Of a stretch of DNA of 64,000 nt, positions 1-8,384 are shown one piece after another (positions within the stretch are counted from its first letter, which is position 1; each line of letters begins with the position of its first letter). This DNA is from Methanomicrobiaceae archaeon (lineage in GTDB: Archaea; Halobacteriota; Methanomicrobia; Methanomicrobiales; Methanomicrobiaceae), in assembly GCA_016937345.1 (NCBI GenBank), contig JAFGWE010000044.1:1-64000 (forward strand), in the 5' to 3' direction. The translations under genes were made by a program, and so were the position numbers. The notes under the pieces were generated by a model that was given only the letters and a program-made list of their open reading frames with translations, searched no databases and was not told the origin of the DNA.

Positions 1-113
1 AGAGCCAGAACAGCCCCGCATGACACTTTTTTGAACAGACGCGCAAAACGATGGGGAAAAAGACCAATAAATTGCACCAGTGATTCAAACCTGAAGGCAG
101 GCAGTCTTTTCAC
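1..113 (-). CDS. Possible 5' end of an unknown gene running off the window
   Basis: An open frame starts with GTG at 113, directly after two in-frame stops, and stays open for 37 codons to the window edge. The translation has a basic start followed by a mixed hydrophobic stretch and looks protein-like, but I recognise no family. A weak GATGAG sits just upstream as a possible ribosome binding site. It would lie downstream of hisE on the same strand, about 95 bases away. Because only the N-terminus is visible, this could also be chance. No function is assigned. Confidence 0.3.
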   Translation of the reverse strand, partial: MKRLPAFRFESLVQFIGLFPHRFARLFKKVSCGAVLA

Positions 114-208
114 TTCTCATCAAATGCAAAATGAGAAAACCATACATATTACTGCCATTTGCAAATAGCCGTTTAAAAAAAAATCAGAAAAATAATTTAA
201 AATAAAAA

Positions 209-499
209 CTATCGGTGTCTTCTCTCAAGCTCGGCAATAACGTCGGAAAAATCAACTTCACAGCCGCGAAGAGCAAGCATGAGATGAAAGATTAAGTCTG
301 CTGCCTCATACACCTTCTGATCATAATCATCATTCTTGGCAGCAAGAATAAACTCAGTCGCCTCTTCACCAACCTTCTCAAGCGCCTTGTCAATTCCCTT
401 ACGGTGCGTCAGTATATCAACAACATAGCTCTTTTCAGGAGGATTTTCCATCCGGGAACATATTGTCTCCCACAATTTCTCAAAAACAAATGTATCCAT
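209..499 (-). CDS. hisE: Phosphoribosyl-ATP diphosphatase HisE
   Basis: Hydrolyses phosphoribosyl-ATP to phosphoribosyl-AMP, the second step of histidine biosynthesis, in the cytoplasm. The 96-residue length matches stand-alone HisE. It carries the all-alpha MazG-like signature: EEATE at residues 45-49 and EAAD at 65-68 supply the acidic metal-binding residues. Its ATG overlaps the stop of the upstream nusA gene by one base, so the two are translationally coupled. No other dedicated histidine gene is adjacent; the HisH and HisF homologues near 63 kb belong to the glycan island and are not partners of this enzyme. Confidence 0.93.
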   Translation of the reverse strand: MDTFVFEKLWETICSRMENPPEKSYVVDILTHRKGIDKALEKVGEEATEFILAAKNDDYDQKVYEAADLIFHLMLALRGCEVDFSDVIAELERRHR

Positions 500-945
500 C
501 AGTTGTCACATCCTTCAGGAAGAATTATCTCCCCAATCTCTTTTCTAAAATATCGCTGAACTAAAATACGGCATTTTTCAACATTACATCCGCCTTTTCC
601 AATTGCTATTCCAAGATCTGATCTGCTCATAACATAAATATTGAGTTTTTGGGATTCCTCATCTGCAACGATATCACGAACGCCGGCAGGCTTCAAAATA
701 TTCTCAATAAAACCCTTAAGATCACTGCATTCCTCAACCATCTCAACTCTTTTACCAAGAACCCTCTGAAGTTTTTTAATATTCCCCCCGTCCTTTCCTA
801 TTGCAAATCCCATATCGCCTTTTTTTATAACGTATACAACACGATCATAAGTATCATCAATAATACAGTCAAGAGCTGTTGATTTGGTAACAATCCTTAA
901 TTCTTCGATATATCTTCTCTCTTTAAATCCTATTGTCGAATGCAT
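499..945 (-). CDS. nusA: Archaeal NusA-like transcription factor (two KH domains)
   Basis: The 148-residue protein has only two KH RNA-binding domains, as in archaeal NusA, and lacks the RNA-polymerase-binding N-terminal and S1 domains of bacterial NusA. The KH GXXG loops are visible at residues 49-54 (IGKDGG) and 115-120 (IGKGGC). It presumably binds nascent RNA during elongation or termination; that role is inferred from the family. In many archaea nusA sits next to the RNA polymerase large-subunit genes and rps12, but here it is followed directly by hisE with a one-base overlap, an atypical setting. The ATG at 945 is the only plausible start. Confidence 0.9.
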   Translation of the reverse strand: MHSTIGFKERRYIEELRIVTKSTALDCIIDDTYDRVVYVIKKGDMGFAIGKDGGNIKKLQRVLGKRVEMVEECSDLKGFIENILKPAGVRDIVADEESQKLNIYVMSRSDLGIAIGKGGCNVEKCRILVQRYFRKEIGEIILPEGCDN

Positions 946-1006
946 TTAAATATCCATTACTATGGTGATGCTTTTTTGATTAAATCTGTTGGCATATCTG
1001 CATGCA

Positions 1007-1672
1007 TCAAAAAAACCTGTGCGAAAAGCCGGCACCTGCCTCAACGAAACTCCCGGGATATGACGATTTAATATCAGAAAGTCTCTTCGTGCAGTGTGAA
1101 GGTGCAAGATAAGAGATCCCAAAAAGAGAACTGAGATCTGAATCAGATATATCATGGAGACCTCCGATAAGTCCAAAAACCCGGCCTCTCTCCCTTACAG
1201 ACTGAAGAACATTGCAGATATGAGGATGAGAGCACCCGGAAATTACAACAAAGCCTTCGCCAGTCTTTACAGCAACAGACTGCTCTATTATATCATCACC
1301 AAGAGGCCCTGTTGAGAAGATACCTGGCAAAATTTCCTCCCAGCCGGAGACAATGTGATAATCTGTATTCTCCAAAAGCATATTCCGTGTCTTTTCTGAA
1401 AAAGAATCCAGAGCAAAAGAAACAGGAGGATAATTTAATTCTTCAATTAAAGAGAGCCCCCCATTATGATCCCAGTGATCATGCGAAAGAAATACGGCCC
1501 TGATATCATCTTTTGAGATATTAAGAGAAGAGAGATTCTCAAGCAGAATTTCTTTTTTAGCCCCCGTATCGAATAAAAGCCCGGCCTCTTCAATAAAGCA
1601 CGAGAACCCAAAATCTGTTTTCAGTGAGGAATCATATCCGCAGTTATTATAAATTTCTGTAATTGTAAGCAT
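1007..1672 (-). CDS. Metallo-beta-lactamase-fold hydrolase, RFA-P-synthase-like family
   Basis: A 221-residue MBL-fold protein with the metal-binding motif HDHWDH at residues 64-69, a downstream SGCSHPH segment and a late APSHCT histidine. The N-terminal FGFSCFIE and LLFDTG segments place it in the subgroup annotated as 7,8-dihydropterin-6-methyl-4-(beta-D-ribofuranosyl)aminobenzene-5'-phosphate synthase, a name derived from one methanogen protein. True substrates in this subgroup are mostly unknown, so I assign only a metal-dependent hydrolase fold. It precedes nusA on the same strand with a 61-base gap and could be co-transcribed with nusA-hisE. Confidence 0.8.
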   Translation of the reverse strand: MLTITEIYNNCGYDSSLKTDFGFSCFIEEAGLLFDTGAKKEILLENLSSLNISKDDIRAVFLSHDHWDHNGGLSLIEELNYPPVSFALDSFSEKTRNMLLENTDYHIVSGWEEILPGIFSTGPLGDDIIEQSVAVKTGEGFVVISGCSHPHICNVLQSVRERGRVFGLIGGLHDISDSDLSSLFGISYLAPSHCTKRLSDIKSSYPGSFVEAGAGFSHRFF

Positions 1673-1776
1673 CTGAGAAATTTTTAATTTAATCAGGCTT
1701 TATTTAATTGTTAGTAGCAAAAAGTGTATGAAAAAGAGATTTCATGCACCTTTTTCAAAAAAAACCGATATTATCC

Positions 1777-2190
1777 CTAAACAGGCTGAATCAGTTTGTC
1801 ACAAACGATATCAAGAACACCGTTTGTGATCTTCAGACTGCTCTGACCTGCATAAACCATACAGGGAAGTTTTATTGTTTTTTCATTGTCATCAACGCAG
1901 ATGCGTACCATTTCCGGCTGGACATCGACATTGGGCATCGTTTTTACATCTGATGGCATTTCTGCTGTTATGTAAACCTTATCAGGCCCTTCAATAACCT
2001 CAAATTCCAGCTCTTTTCTCTCCGGTATTGCCGATTCATCCAGCTGGAATATCCTGGGCTCTTCACCATGGCCTGATATTATAGTGCACCCTACAAAACG
2101 TGCATTTTCATCAAGCGGGAGACTGCTTATTATCTCTTCCATCACTTTTGCAAGGTTTCTGAATACGTCATCGTTGGGTTCATTTGCCAT
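1777..2190 (-). CDS. Hsp20/CS-domain-like protein paired with an ArsR regulator
   Basis: About 137 residues. The central and C-terminal part reads as a beta-sandwich of the alpha-crystallin/CS type (alternating strands with a KVYITAEMP segment near the middle), preceded by a short helical N-terminus. I chose ATG 2190 over an in-frame GTG at 2199 because a GGGGTG ribosome binding site lies nine bases before it, inside the end of the upstream regulator gene. The two genes overlap by 11 bases and are translationally coupled. A chaperone or interaction role is inferred from the fold only; the acidic composition and the missing C-terminal IXI motif make it atypical for a small heat-shock protein. 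Confidence 0.65.
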   Translation of the reverse strand: MANEPNDDVFRNLAKVMEEIISSLPLDENARFVGCTIISGHGEEPRIFQLDESAIPERKELEFEVIEGPDKVYITAEMPSDVKTMPNVDVQPEMVRICVDDNEKTIKLPCMVYAGQSSLKITNGVLDIVCDKLIQPV

Positions 2191-2809
2191 ATATATCACA
2201 CACCCCGTACAGGTTGCCTGTTCTCTTCACGATACCCTTAACCGCAAGTCCTTCTAAAACATCGGTAAGTTCTGCCCGGGGAACTTCTGTAAGCTCCTCA
2301 AGATCATCAATATTCATTTCATAACTTGCAAGTGCAAGTACTAAGTTTATCTCTGTCTCACTGTCTAATATTCCTTTGCAGGAGGTTTTTAATTCCCGTA
2401 TTTTTTTGTTGATATCCCTTTCAAGATATTCAAGATCAGAAAGAAGATTCTCCCTGGAATCCATAAGAGTGCGTATTATTCTTATTCTTTCCTGTGTGCG
2501 CCCGAAAATATCAGTCTGCTGCAAGGCTTCTGAAGAGATAGAAGTTTTTACATTTTCAAGATCTATCATGACCCGAAAATCCCTTGAAAGATAGTAATAC
2601 TTCCTTCTGTTGATATCACTTCTATATTCCAGAATATTCTCCCTCTCCATCATCTGGAGATGCTCGATTACAGCCTTTGGACTTATCATGAGCCTGTCGG
2701 ACATTTCTGTTACAAAACAGGGTTTTTGCCTCAAAAGCTGTATTATTCTCCGGCGGTTTTTGTTGCCAAGAATGTCGAGGAGGCGGGATACATCATCACC
2801 CTCCATCAT
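2180..2809 (-). CDS. ArsR-type winged-helix transcriptional regulator
   Basis: A 209-residue DNA-binding regulator. Residues about 8-75 form a winged helix: LGNKNRRRIIQLL, then the recognition helix region ISPKAVIEHLQMM and a wing with NRRKYYYL. A coiled-coil-prone middle (about 100-140) probably mediates dimerisation, and residues 145-205 look like a second small helical or winged-helix domain (EELTEVPRAELTDVLEGL). No metal-binding cysteine box is visible, so it need not sense metals. It overlaps and precedes the Hsp20-like gene, suggesting a regulator-effector pair. Two consecutive ATGs (2809 and 2806) are possible starts; a GGTG lies upstream of both. Confidence 0.8.
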   Translation of the reverse strand: MMEGDDVSRLLDILGNKNRRRIIQLLRQKPCFVTEMSDRLMISPKAVIEHLQMMERENILEYRSDINRRKYYYLSRDFRVMIDLENVKTSISSEALQQTDIFGRTQERIRIIRTLMDSRENLLSDLEYLERDINKKIRELKTSCKGILDSETEINLVLALASYEMNIDDLEELTEVPRAELTDVLEGLAVKGIVKRTGNLYGVCDIYGK

Positions 2810-2849
2810 ATATGCACCAAAGGTAAGTATAGATAATATAAAAATTTAT

Positions 2850-4313
2850 TTATGTTGATAACCTGTAATTAGGCGCTTCATCAGTTATAAGAATATCATG
2901 CGGATGACTTTCCACCTGACCTGCAGACGTAATCCGGATAAAACGGCTCTTCTCCTTCATTTCCTGAATAGTTGCAGAACCGGTGTATCCCATAGCAGAT
3001 TTAAGACCGCCGATTAACTGATATATCATATCGGATACAGAACCGACATATGGTGTTGCACCCTCAATACCCTCGGGAACATACTTATTCTGGCCGATAT
3101 TCTTCTGGAAGTAGCGGTCACTGGACTGCCCGCCTGTCATGACACCCAGAGATCCCATACCACGGTACTGTTTGTAACGGCGCCCTTTTATTGCAATAAC
3201 CCTGCCGGGAGCCTCGTCTGTTCCTGCGAAAAGACTGCCCATCATAACAGAATCAGCACCTGCAGCTATTGCCTTTGCAATATCTCCGCTGTATCTTATA
3301 CCCCCGTCTGCAATAACAGGGACATTATACTTGCCCGCAACAGATGCAACCGATGTGATTGCAGTAAGCTGCGGAACGCCAACTCCGGCAACGACTCTTG
3401 TTGTACATATCGATCCGGGACCGATTCCAACCTTAAGACCATCCACAAAATCTGCAAGCTCTTCTGCAGCCTCGCCTGTTGCAATATTTCCGGCGATTAC
3501 ATCACAGGATACACTTTCTTTTATCTTTCTGACTGATTTTACAACATTAAGATTATGCCCGTGTGCACAGTCTGCAATAAGTGCATCGCAACCCGCCTCA
3601 TCCAGCATCTTTGCACGCTGAAGATCAAACGGACCCACGGCTGCTGCAACACGCAGATTTCCGTCTTTATCAAGATTGGCACTGGGATACTGCTGCCTCT
3701 CCAGGAGGTCCTGCATCGTGATAATTCCGATCAGATTATTTTTTTCACTTACAACAGGAAGGCGCTCTACTTTATTTGCATACATAACCTCAAGGGCATC
3801 CTCAATAGTTATGGACTCCTTGACAGTTATCGGACTTTTTGTCATCACTGTCTTTATATTCTCAACTGAGCGTGAAGGCAGAATTCCACGAAGATCACGG
3901 CGGGAAACTATTCCGATTATATTTTCACCCTCCATCACAGGAAGTCCGCCGATATTTCTCTCTTTCATCACATAGTCAACATCAGAGACGGTTGCGCCCG
4001 AATCCACAGTAAGAACATCCCTCTCAATGAAATCTCCGGCCTGCTTGACTAAAAGAATCTCTTCCACCTCACGTTCCGCAGTCATATTCCTGTGAAGAAC
4101 ACCGATACTTCCGGCGCGTGCAAGAGCAATTGCCATCGTTGATTCAGTGACAGTATCCATAGCTGCGGACACAAGCGGAATTGTAAGCTCGATATTCTTT
4201 GAAAAACGTGAATGGACATTCGCCTCACTGGGTTCAACAAAGGATGCGGCCGGTATTAGCAAAACATCATCAAAAGTGTAGCCCGTCTGCATGTCCAGTT
4301 TTTCAGTATACAT
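2850..4313 (-). CDS. guaB: Inosine-5'-monophosphate dehydrogenase
   Basis: Oxidises IMP to XMP with NAD+, the committed step of GMP synthesis. The 487 residues are the usual full length. The TIM barrel is interrupted at about residues 95-205 by two CBS domains, the site of nucleotide regulation in this family. The catalytic cysteine is C303 in GSICTTRVV, followed by the DGGIRYSGD phosphate-binding strand and the mobile-flap RGMGSLGVM. It lies nine bases downstream of mfnB on the same strand, so the two are probably one transcript. Confidence 0.97.
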   Translation of the reverse strand: MYTEKLDMQTGYTFDDVLLIPAASFVEPSEANVHSRFSKNIELTIPLVSAAMDTVTESTMAIALARAGSIGVLHRNMTAEREVEEILLVKQAGDFIERDVLTVDSGATVSDVDYVMKERNIGGLPVMEGENIIGIVSRRDLRGILPSRSVENIKTVMTKSPITVKESITIEDALEVMYANKVERLPVVSEKNNLIGIITMQDLLERQQYPSANLDKDGNLRVAAAVGPFDLQRAKMLDEAGCDALIADCAHGHNLNVVKSVRKIKESVSCDVIAGNIATGEAAEELADFVDGLKVGIGPGSICTTRVVAGVGVPQLTAITSVASVAGKYNVPVIADGGIRYSGDIAKAIAAGADSVMMGSLFAGTDEAPGRVIAIKGRRYKQYRGMGSLGVMTGGQSSDRYFQKNIGQNKYVPEGIEGATPYVGSVSDMIYQLIGGLKSAMGYTGSATIQEMKEKSRFIRITSAGQVESHPHDILITDEAPNYRLST

Positions 4314-4322
4314 ATAGCTAAT

Positions 4323-5009
4323 TCACCTGACCATAGTCATAGCTTTTTGCACCAGCTCTTCTCTTATTACCGCACTTCTATCGCCGCCGCAGACCATCCC
4401 GCGGACACCGATAATCTCAGGATCAATCCTTTTTAAGATATCAAGGTCTTCAAACTTCAGCGATCCTGCAAGCGCGGTTTTAAGGCCGAGTTCACGGTTG
4501 GTATTTGTGAATTTTAAGAGCTCTTCCTCATTTAAAAAATCAAAAAGACCTTTGCCGTCTTTTACCGCAGTGTCAATCATCGCAATATCAGCGCCTGCCT
4601 TTGCAGCCAGAGGCGCCATATCAAAAGGAGAGATTGCATCTACACGATCATAATCAGCATATGATGCGATTACAACAGTTTTTTCCGGAAACTTCCACTT
4701 GACAGCCTTTGTTACAGACTTTATAAATTCAAGTGCATTTTCATCGCCCTCAAACATAAGGCCGACTTTTACATAATCAGCACCCGCGCAGGCCGCACCG
4801 AACGCCCCCTGCGATGCACCGCCCGGACGAAAATCGTAATCACCAATTGCAGCACTGACCGGTTTTTCAGTCATGCTTTTTATTTCTGAGATAACCCACG
4901 GGAAATTTGCTCCAAGTGAACCTTCCGAAGGCTTTTTTACATCTATGATGTCAGCGGAAAGCGCATATTTAGCTTCTTGTACGCCTGCCGGACTAACCAA
5001 CAAATCCAT
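4323..5009 (-). CDS. mfnB: (5-formylfuran-3-yl)methyl phosphate synthase MfnB
   Basis: Condenses two glyceraldehyde-3-phosphate molecules into the furan precursor of methanofuran, the first C1 carrier of CO2-reducing methanogenesis. The 228-residue length and the start MDLLVSPAGVQEA, the conserved DVKKPSEGSLGANFP lysine segment and the later AMIDTAVKDGKGLFDF segment identify the DUF556/MfnB family. The lysine in DVKKPSEG is the expected Schiff-base residue. Its presence supports a methanogen (or methanofuran-using) host. It is the first gene of an mfnB-guaB pair and is divergent from the HisA-related gene at 5,285. Confidence 0.93.
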   Translation of the reverse strand: MDLLVSPAGVQEAKYALSADIIDVKKPSEGSLGANFPWVISEIKSMTEKPVSAAIGDYDFRPGGASQGAFGAACAGADYVKVGLMFEGDENALEFIKSVTKAVKWKFPEKTVVIASYADYDRVDAISPFDMAPLAAKAGADIAMIDTAVKDGKGLFDFLNEEELLKFTNTNRELGLKTALAGSLKFEDLDILKRIDPEIIGVRGMVCGGDRSAVIREELVQKAMTMVR

Positions 5010-5219
5010 AGTTTATTTTTGTCATTTCACATAATTAGTGATTTTTATCTCAACATATCAGAAGGCAAACATTATTTGAAAGATTTTGGAGCACAAATGC
5101 GCACAAAATCTATATTAAACCAGCATATGCCTGTTTTTGACAACCCAAACAAGGATTATAAAAATTATATGAAAAGATCTGATTAATTATTTTAAATTAA
5201 AACAAAACAGACAGAACAC

Positions 5220-5227
5220 TTATAAAA
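5220..5227 (+). promoter_or_regulatory. Possible TATA box for the HisA-related/tmk operon
   Basis: TTATAAAA lies about 58-65 bases before the likely ATG at 5,285, inside the 263-base divergent spacer between mfnB and this operon. Archaeal TATA boxes act about 25 bases before transcription start, giving a short leader here. The spacer is strongly AT-rich, so chance matches are likely. I see no other feature in this spacer. Confidence 0.3.
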
Positions 5228-5284
5228 TTATTAGTATTCTTTTAATGATACTATATCTGAAGAAGAGAAACGGTGTTTGACTTT

Positions 5285-5959
5285 ATGAAAATTTTTCTGG
5301 CCGTTGATATTTTGCATGGAAATGTAGTTCATGGTTATAAGGGACAGCGACAGGATTACAAACCTCTAAACTGGGGCATTGCAAAATCCACCATCCCATG
5401 CAGATACATACAGGAGATGGGTGCAAAAAACATCTATCTTGCCGATCTTGACAGAATTGAAGGGATCGGGGATAATGATTCGGAGATTCTGGCATGCAGG
5501 GGGTATGCAGAAACTGCAATTCTCAACAGAGGTGCAACAAAGCCACAGGATGCAATGGCTGAAGACTGGATAAAAAATGTCATAAGCACTGAGACATGCA
5601 CAAAAAACCAGAAAGATTACCCGTTTGAATATTTCAGTATTGTAATAAAAGACAACAAAACCTATCCCTCAGGCGGAGATCCAAAAGAGGCTTTTTCTGC
5701 ATGTGCAGAGTGGGATTTTGAGGGCGGAATTGTTATGAATCTCTCAAGTGTCGGTGCAGAGGACAGTATGGGCGGACTTGACATAGAAGGAATAAGATCT
5801 GTATTTCCGGGAAAACTGCTCTATGGAGGAGGCGTTAATGATATGTCTGATCTAAAAAGACTCTGTGATGCCGGATATGACGGGGCAATTATTGCAACAG
5901 CGGTTCATAAGGGCAGAATTCCCTTAAAAGTGCTTCAGGACGGAGAAGTATGCTGGTAA
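5285..5959 (+). CDS. HisA/HisF-related TIM-barrel protein
   Basis: About 224 residues of a (beta/alpha)8 barrel related to phosphoribosylformimino-AICAR-ribotide isomerase. Visible signatures are the N-terminal FLAVDILHGNVVHG (catalytic-Asp strand of HisA), NIYLADLDRIEG, and the C-terminal phosphate-binding LLYGGGVNDMSDL and GAIIATAVHKG. It belongs to an archaeal HisA/HisF-related family found in methanogens and separate from true HisA; the reaction is not known to me. An in-frame GTG at 5,273 would add four residues, but ATG 5,285 gives the N-terminus expected of HisA-like barrels. The 3' end overlaps tmk by ten bases. Proximity to mfnB hints at cofactor biosynthesis, which is only inference. 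Confidence 0.75.
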   Translation: MKIFLAVDILHGNVVHGYKGQRQDYKPLNWGIAKSTIPCRYIQEMGAKNIYLADLDRIEGIGDNDSEILACRGYAETAILNRGATKPQDAMAEDWIKNVISTETCTKNQKDYPFEYFSIVIKDNKTYPSGGDPKEAFSACAEWDFEGGIVMNLSSVGAEDSMGGLDIEGIRSVFPGKLLYGGGVNDMSDLKRLCDAGYDGAIIATAVHKGRIPLKVLQDGEVCW

Positions 5960-6546
5960 CAATAGAGGGAATAGACGGAAGCGGCAAGTCTACACTTTTA
6001 AACGGACTTTTAGAGGAGTTAAAGGACTTAAACCCTGTATTTACAAGGGAACCGGGAGCAACCTGGATAGGTGAGCAGGTAAGACGCGGAATAAAGGAGA
6101 GAATAAACCCGGTTGCTGAGGCTTTGCTGTTTGTCGCAGACCATGCCGCACATCTTGATACCGTGGTAAGACCCGCACTAAATGCTGACAAACTGGTAAT
6201 TTCAGACAGGTACACCGATTCAAGATATGCCTACCAGTCAGAGACGCTGAAAGGCCATATTCAGGATCCAAAAAAATGGCTTCTTGATATTCACAACGGA
6301 TGGACAATTGTTCCCGACATTACCTTTCTTCTGGTGGTGCCTGTTGAAGATTCACTTGGCCGGATTAAGAGAGAAAGAACAGAGAGCGAGCATTTTGAAT
6401 GTAAAAATGTTCTTGAAAATGTTCAGCAGAATTATCTTGAACTTGCAGAAAAAGACCCGCGGCGCTTTGTAATAATAGACGCAAAAAAAGATAGGGATGA
6501 AATTCTGCATTTTGTAGCTGGCATTATTCGTAAAAATAACTTATAA
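5950..6546 (+). CDS. tmk: Thymidylate kinase
   Basis: Phosphorylates dTMP to dTDP with ATP. The 198-residue protein has the P-loop GIDGSGKS at residues 7-14, the TREPG motif near residue 37, the ISDRYTDSRYAYQ motif (DR/Y substrate-binding) near residue 87 and a LID-like RIKRERTES segment. The start ATG lies inside the end of the HisA-related gene, so translation is coupled. Length and motif order are normal for the family. Confidence 0.95.
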   Translation: MLVTIEGIDGSGKSTLLNGLLEELKDLNPVFTREPGATWIGEQVRRGIKERINPVAEALLFVADHAAHLDTVVRPALNADKLVISDRYTDSRYAYQSETLKGHIQDPKKWLLDIHNGWTIVPDITFLLVVPVEDSLGRIKRERTESEHFECKNVLENVQQNYLELAEKDPRRFVIIDAKKDRDEILHFVAGIIRKNNL

Positions 6547-6572
6547 CCGGATTAAATGTATGGGGCATTCTG

Positions 6573-7973
6573 ATGACTGAAAAGAAAATACTCATTGTAA
6601 ATGATGATGTTTCGGAAGCAATCGGACTTAAAAAAGCACTTAGAGAGAACAACTTTGAGATATCCGGAATTGTTGTGGATGTACTTGATGCCATACAGCA
6701 TTCAGGTTCACAAAGACCTGATCTTGTATTATTAAAAATAGGAATCTCCGGAAGTGTCAATGCTATAAAGGTCGCCTCAAAAATAATCGAAAACTACAGG
6801 ATACCGGTTCTGTTTATTATCGGAGATGATGACACAGAACTTTTAAGTCAGATTAAAAAACTGAATAATCCGGTATTTCTTATAAAGCCGTTCGGTGAGA
6901 ACGAACTGATAAAATCAATTACACTTGCCTTAAACAGACACATTGCAGAGGAAAAATCCCGCAGGAACAGAAATTCTGCAAATGTCGACCCTATTGAAAC
7001 AGGTCTTGCAGATGTCCCTGCACCCGCCATTACAGTCAATAAAAGGGGAGCTATAACAAGAGCAAATAAGGAGATGGAGTTTCTAACCGGATTTGGCAGG
7101 AATGAACTTATAGGAAAAAAGCTTCTCAGCTTTATCGATACAAACGCCGATGAAAAAAAGGGAGAGGAAGAGGTTGAAATCTGGCCTGAAAATGTCCTGA
7201 TCAAAATCTCGGACGGAACTACCCAGAGGGCATCCATATTTACCGGTTTTTTAAAGACATACGGGGATAATTTTGATGAGCAGATACTCATATTCAAAAA
7301 AGAATCCGGAGAGGTTGAATTCGCTTCAAAAAACATTGATGTGATATTTGCAAAGGTTCTAAACTCTCTGGACGAGATCGTTTTTGTCTTAAACACCAAG
7401 ATGGAAATCACTCATTACAATCAGAAATTTGCCTCTTTTGCAAAACGTATATCGATAACCGGTTTTCAGTTATCAAGACCGGTTTATGAGATCCCCCAGT
7501 TCTCAAAGATTGCAGACGTAAATTTATATGAAGAGCTTTTTAAAAACGCAAAGGAGATGAAGCAGATAAAAAGATACGGCACAGACAAGGAGCGTCTTTT
7601 TATGCTGTTTCGCTTCATTCCCCTTGAAACCGAAGGCAAAGTTACCCATATGATAACAGTGATGAGCGATATTACAGAAATCGAGGATTCGCGCCAGAAG
7701 GCCAGTGTTATCTATGAAGAGTTCATGAAAAACAGCTCTCATATCAAAAATATTCACACGGCAATGGGAGATATAAGAACTGCCCTCTATCAGATTGTAA
7801 AATTTGTTGAGAGAAATCCTGACAAGTTAAGAGACCCTGCATTTCAGCAGGTTGCAAACCTGACAAGGAACGCAGAAAAAAAACTTATAGTATTCGACAG
7901 TGTCTGGTCAAAATATCAGATTCAGCTTAATATGATGAAGATGGATGCAAAAAACAGGTTCAGCAAAAAATAA
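6573..7973 (+). CDS. Receiver-PAS-PAS signalling protein with degenerate receiver
   Basis: A 466-residue cytoplasmic protein with no transmembrane segment. Residues 1-120 form a response-regulator receiver fold: the acidic pair D11-D12 and the conserved lysine K105 (in IKPF) are present, but the phosphorylatable Asp at the end of beta-3 is replaced by lysine (PDLVLLKIGISG, K55). Residues about 145-245 and 255-375 look like two PAS domains (GRNELIGKKLLSF; EIVFVLNTKMEITHYNQKF). The remaining roughly 90 residues are helical with no histidine-kinase, GGDEF or HTH motif. It probably senses a ligand through PAS and signals by protein contact. It follows tmk by 26 bases. Confidence 0.75.
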   Translation: MTEKKILIVNDDVSEAIGLKKALRENNFEISGIVVDVLDAIQHSGSQRPDLVLLKIGISGSVNAIKVASKIIENYRIPVLFIIGDDDTELLSQIKKLNNPVFLIKPFGENELIKSITLALNRHIAEEKSRRNRNSANVDPIETGLADVPAPAITVNKRGAITRANKEMEFLTGFGRNELIGKKLLSFIDTNADEKKGEEEVEIWPENVLIKISDGTTQRASIFTGFLKTYGDNFDEQILIFKKESGEVEFASKNIDVIFAKVLNSLDEIVFVLNTKMEITHYNQKFASFAKRISITGFQLSRPVYEIPQFSKIADVNLYEELFKNAKEMKQIKRYGTDKERLFMLFRFIPLETEGKVTHMITVMSDITEIEDSRQKASVIYEEFMKNSSHIKNIHTAMGDIRTALYQIVKFVERNPDKLRDPAFQQVANLTRNAEKKLIVFDSVWSKYQIQLNMMKMDAKNRFSKK

Positions 7974-8070
7974 TCCAAAAATATCCTGCATTCGCTTTTT
8001 TAAGGTAACAGCTTAACAGAATTTTTGTCATGCACAGGTATTTATTCCTGTAGATTTTATAAACAAAATT

Positions 8071-8343
8071 ATGTCGTGTGATTTAAAACAGCAGGAAGAG
8101 GTTAAGAAAAAGACAGAAGAACTCTTTGAATTATGCTCAACTTACAGATTTCCCGAAATAGAGAAGGAACTCTTAAAACTTGGTTATATACAGAACGGAT
8201 CTGATCCTGCATCAGCAGAATTCGAAAACTTTGATGCGGAATTAAAGCTTGATGTTGAGTTTGACGACAAGGGCGGTTTTCATTCATATGAACTTCTGAC
8301 TTATGATGATATTGCAAAAAAACAGAGAGAATACAGGTGGTAA
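8071..8343 (+). CDS. Small acidic protein of unknown function
   Basis: 90 residues, acidic, with helical N-terminal half (KKKTEELFELC, FPEIEKELLKLGYI) and a short beta-rich C-terminal part. No cysteine motif, signal peptide or membrane segment. I do not recognise the family. The ATG at 8,071 follows a TATA-like tttataaac stretch by only about ten bases and lacks a clear ribosome binding site, so the transcript may be leaderless. It is convergent with the zinc-ribbon gene, from which it is separated by about 40 bases of A/T-rich sequence. Confidence 0.6.
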   Translation: MSCDLKQQEEVKKKTEELFELCSTYRFPEIEKELLKLGYIQNGSDPASAEFENFDAELKLDVEFDDKGGFHSYELLTYDDIAKKQREYRW

Positions 8344-8384
8344 TCCAGGTTTAAATTTTAAAAAAAAGAAAAAATCTTTGGAGA

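Noticed and set aside
946-1176. Minus-strand frame overlapping the metallo-beta-lactamase gene
   Set aside because: Lies in another frame of the same strand inside a well-supported gene; composition is not protein-like.
5273-5284. GTG start for the HisA-related gene
   Set aside because: Would add only four residues (MFDF) not expected before the conserved N-terminal strand; ATG 5,285 preferred.
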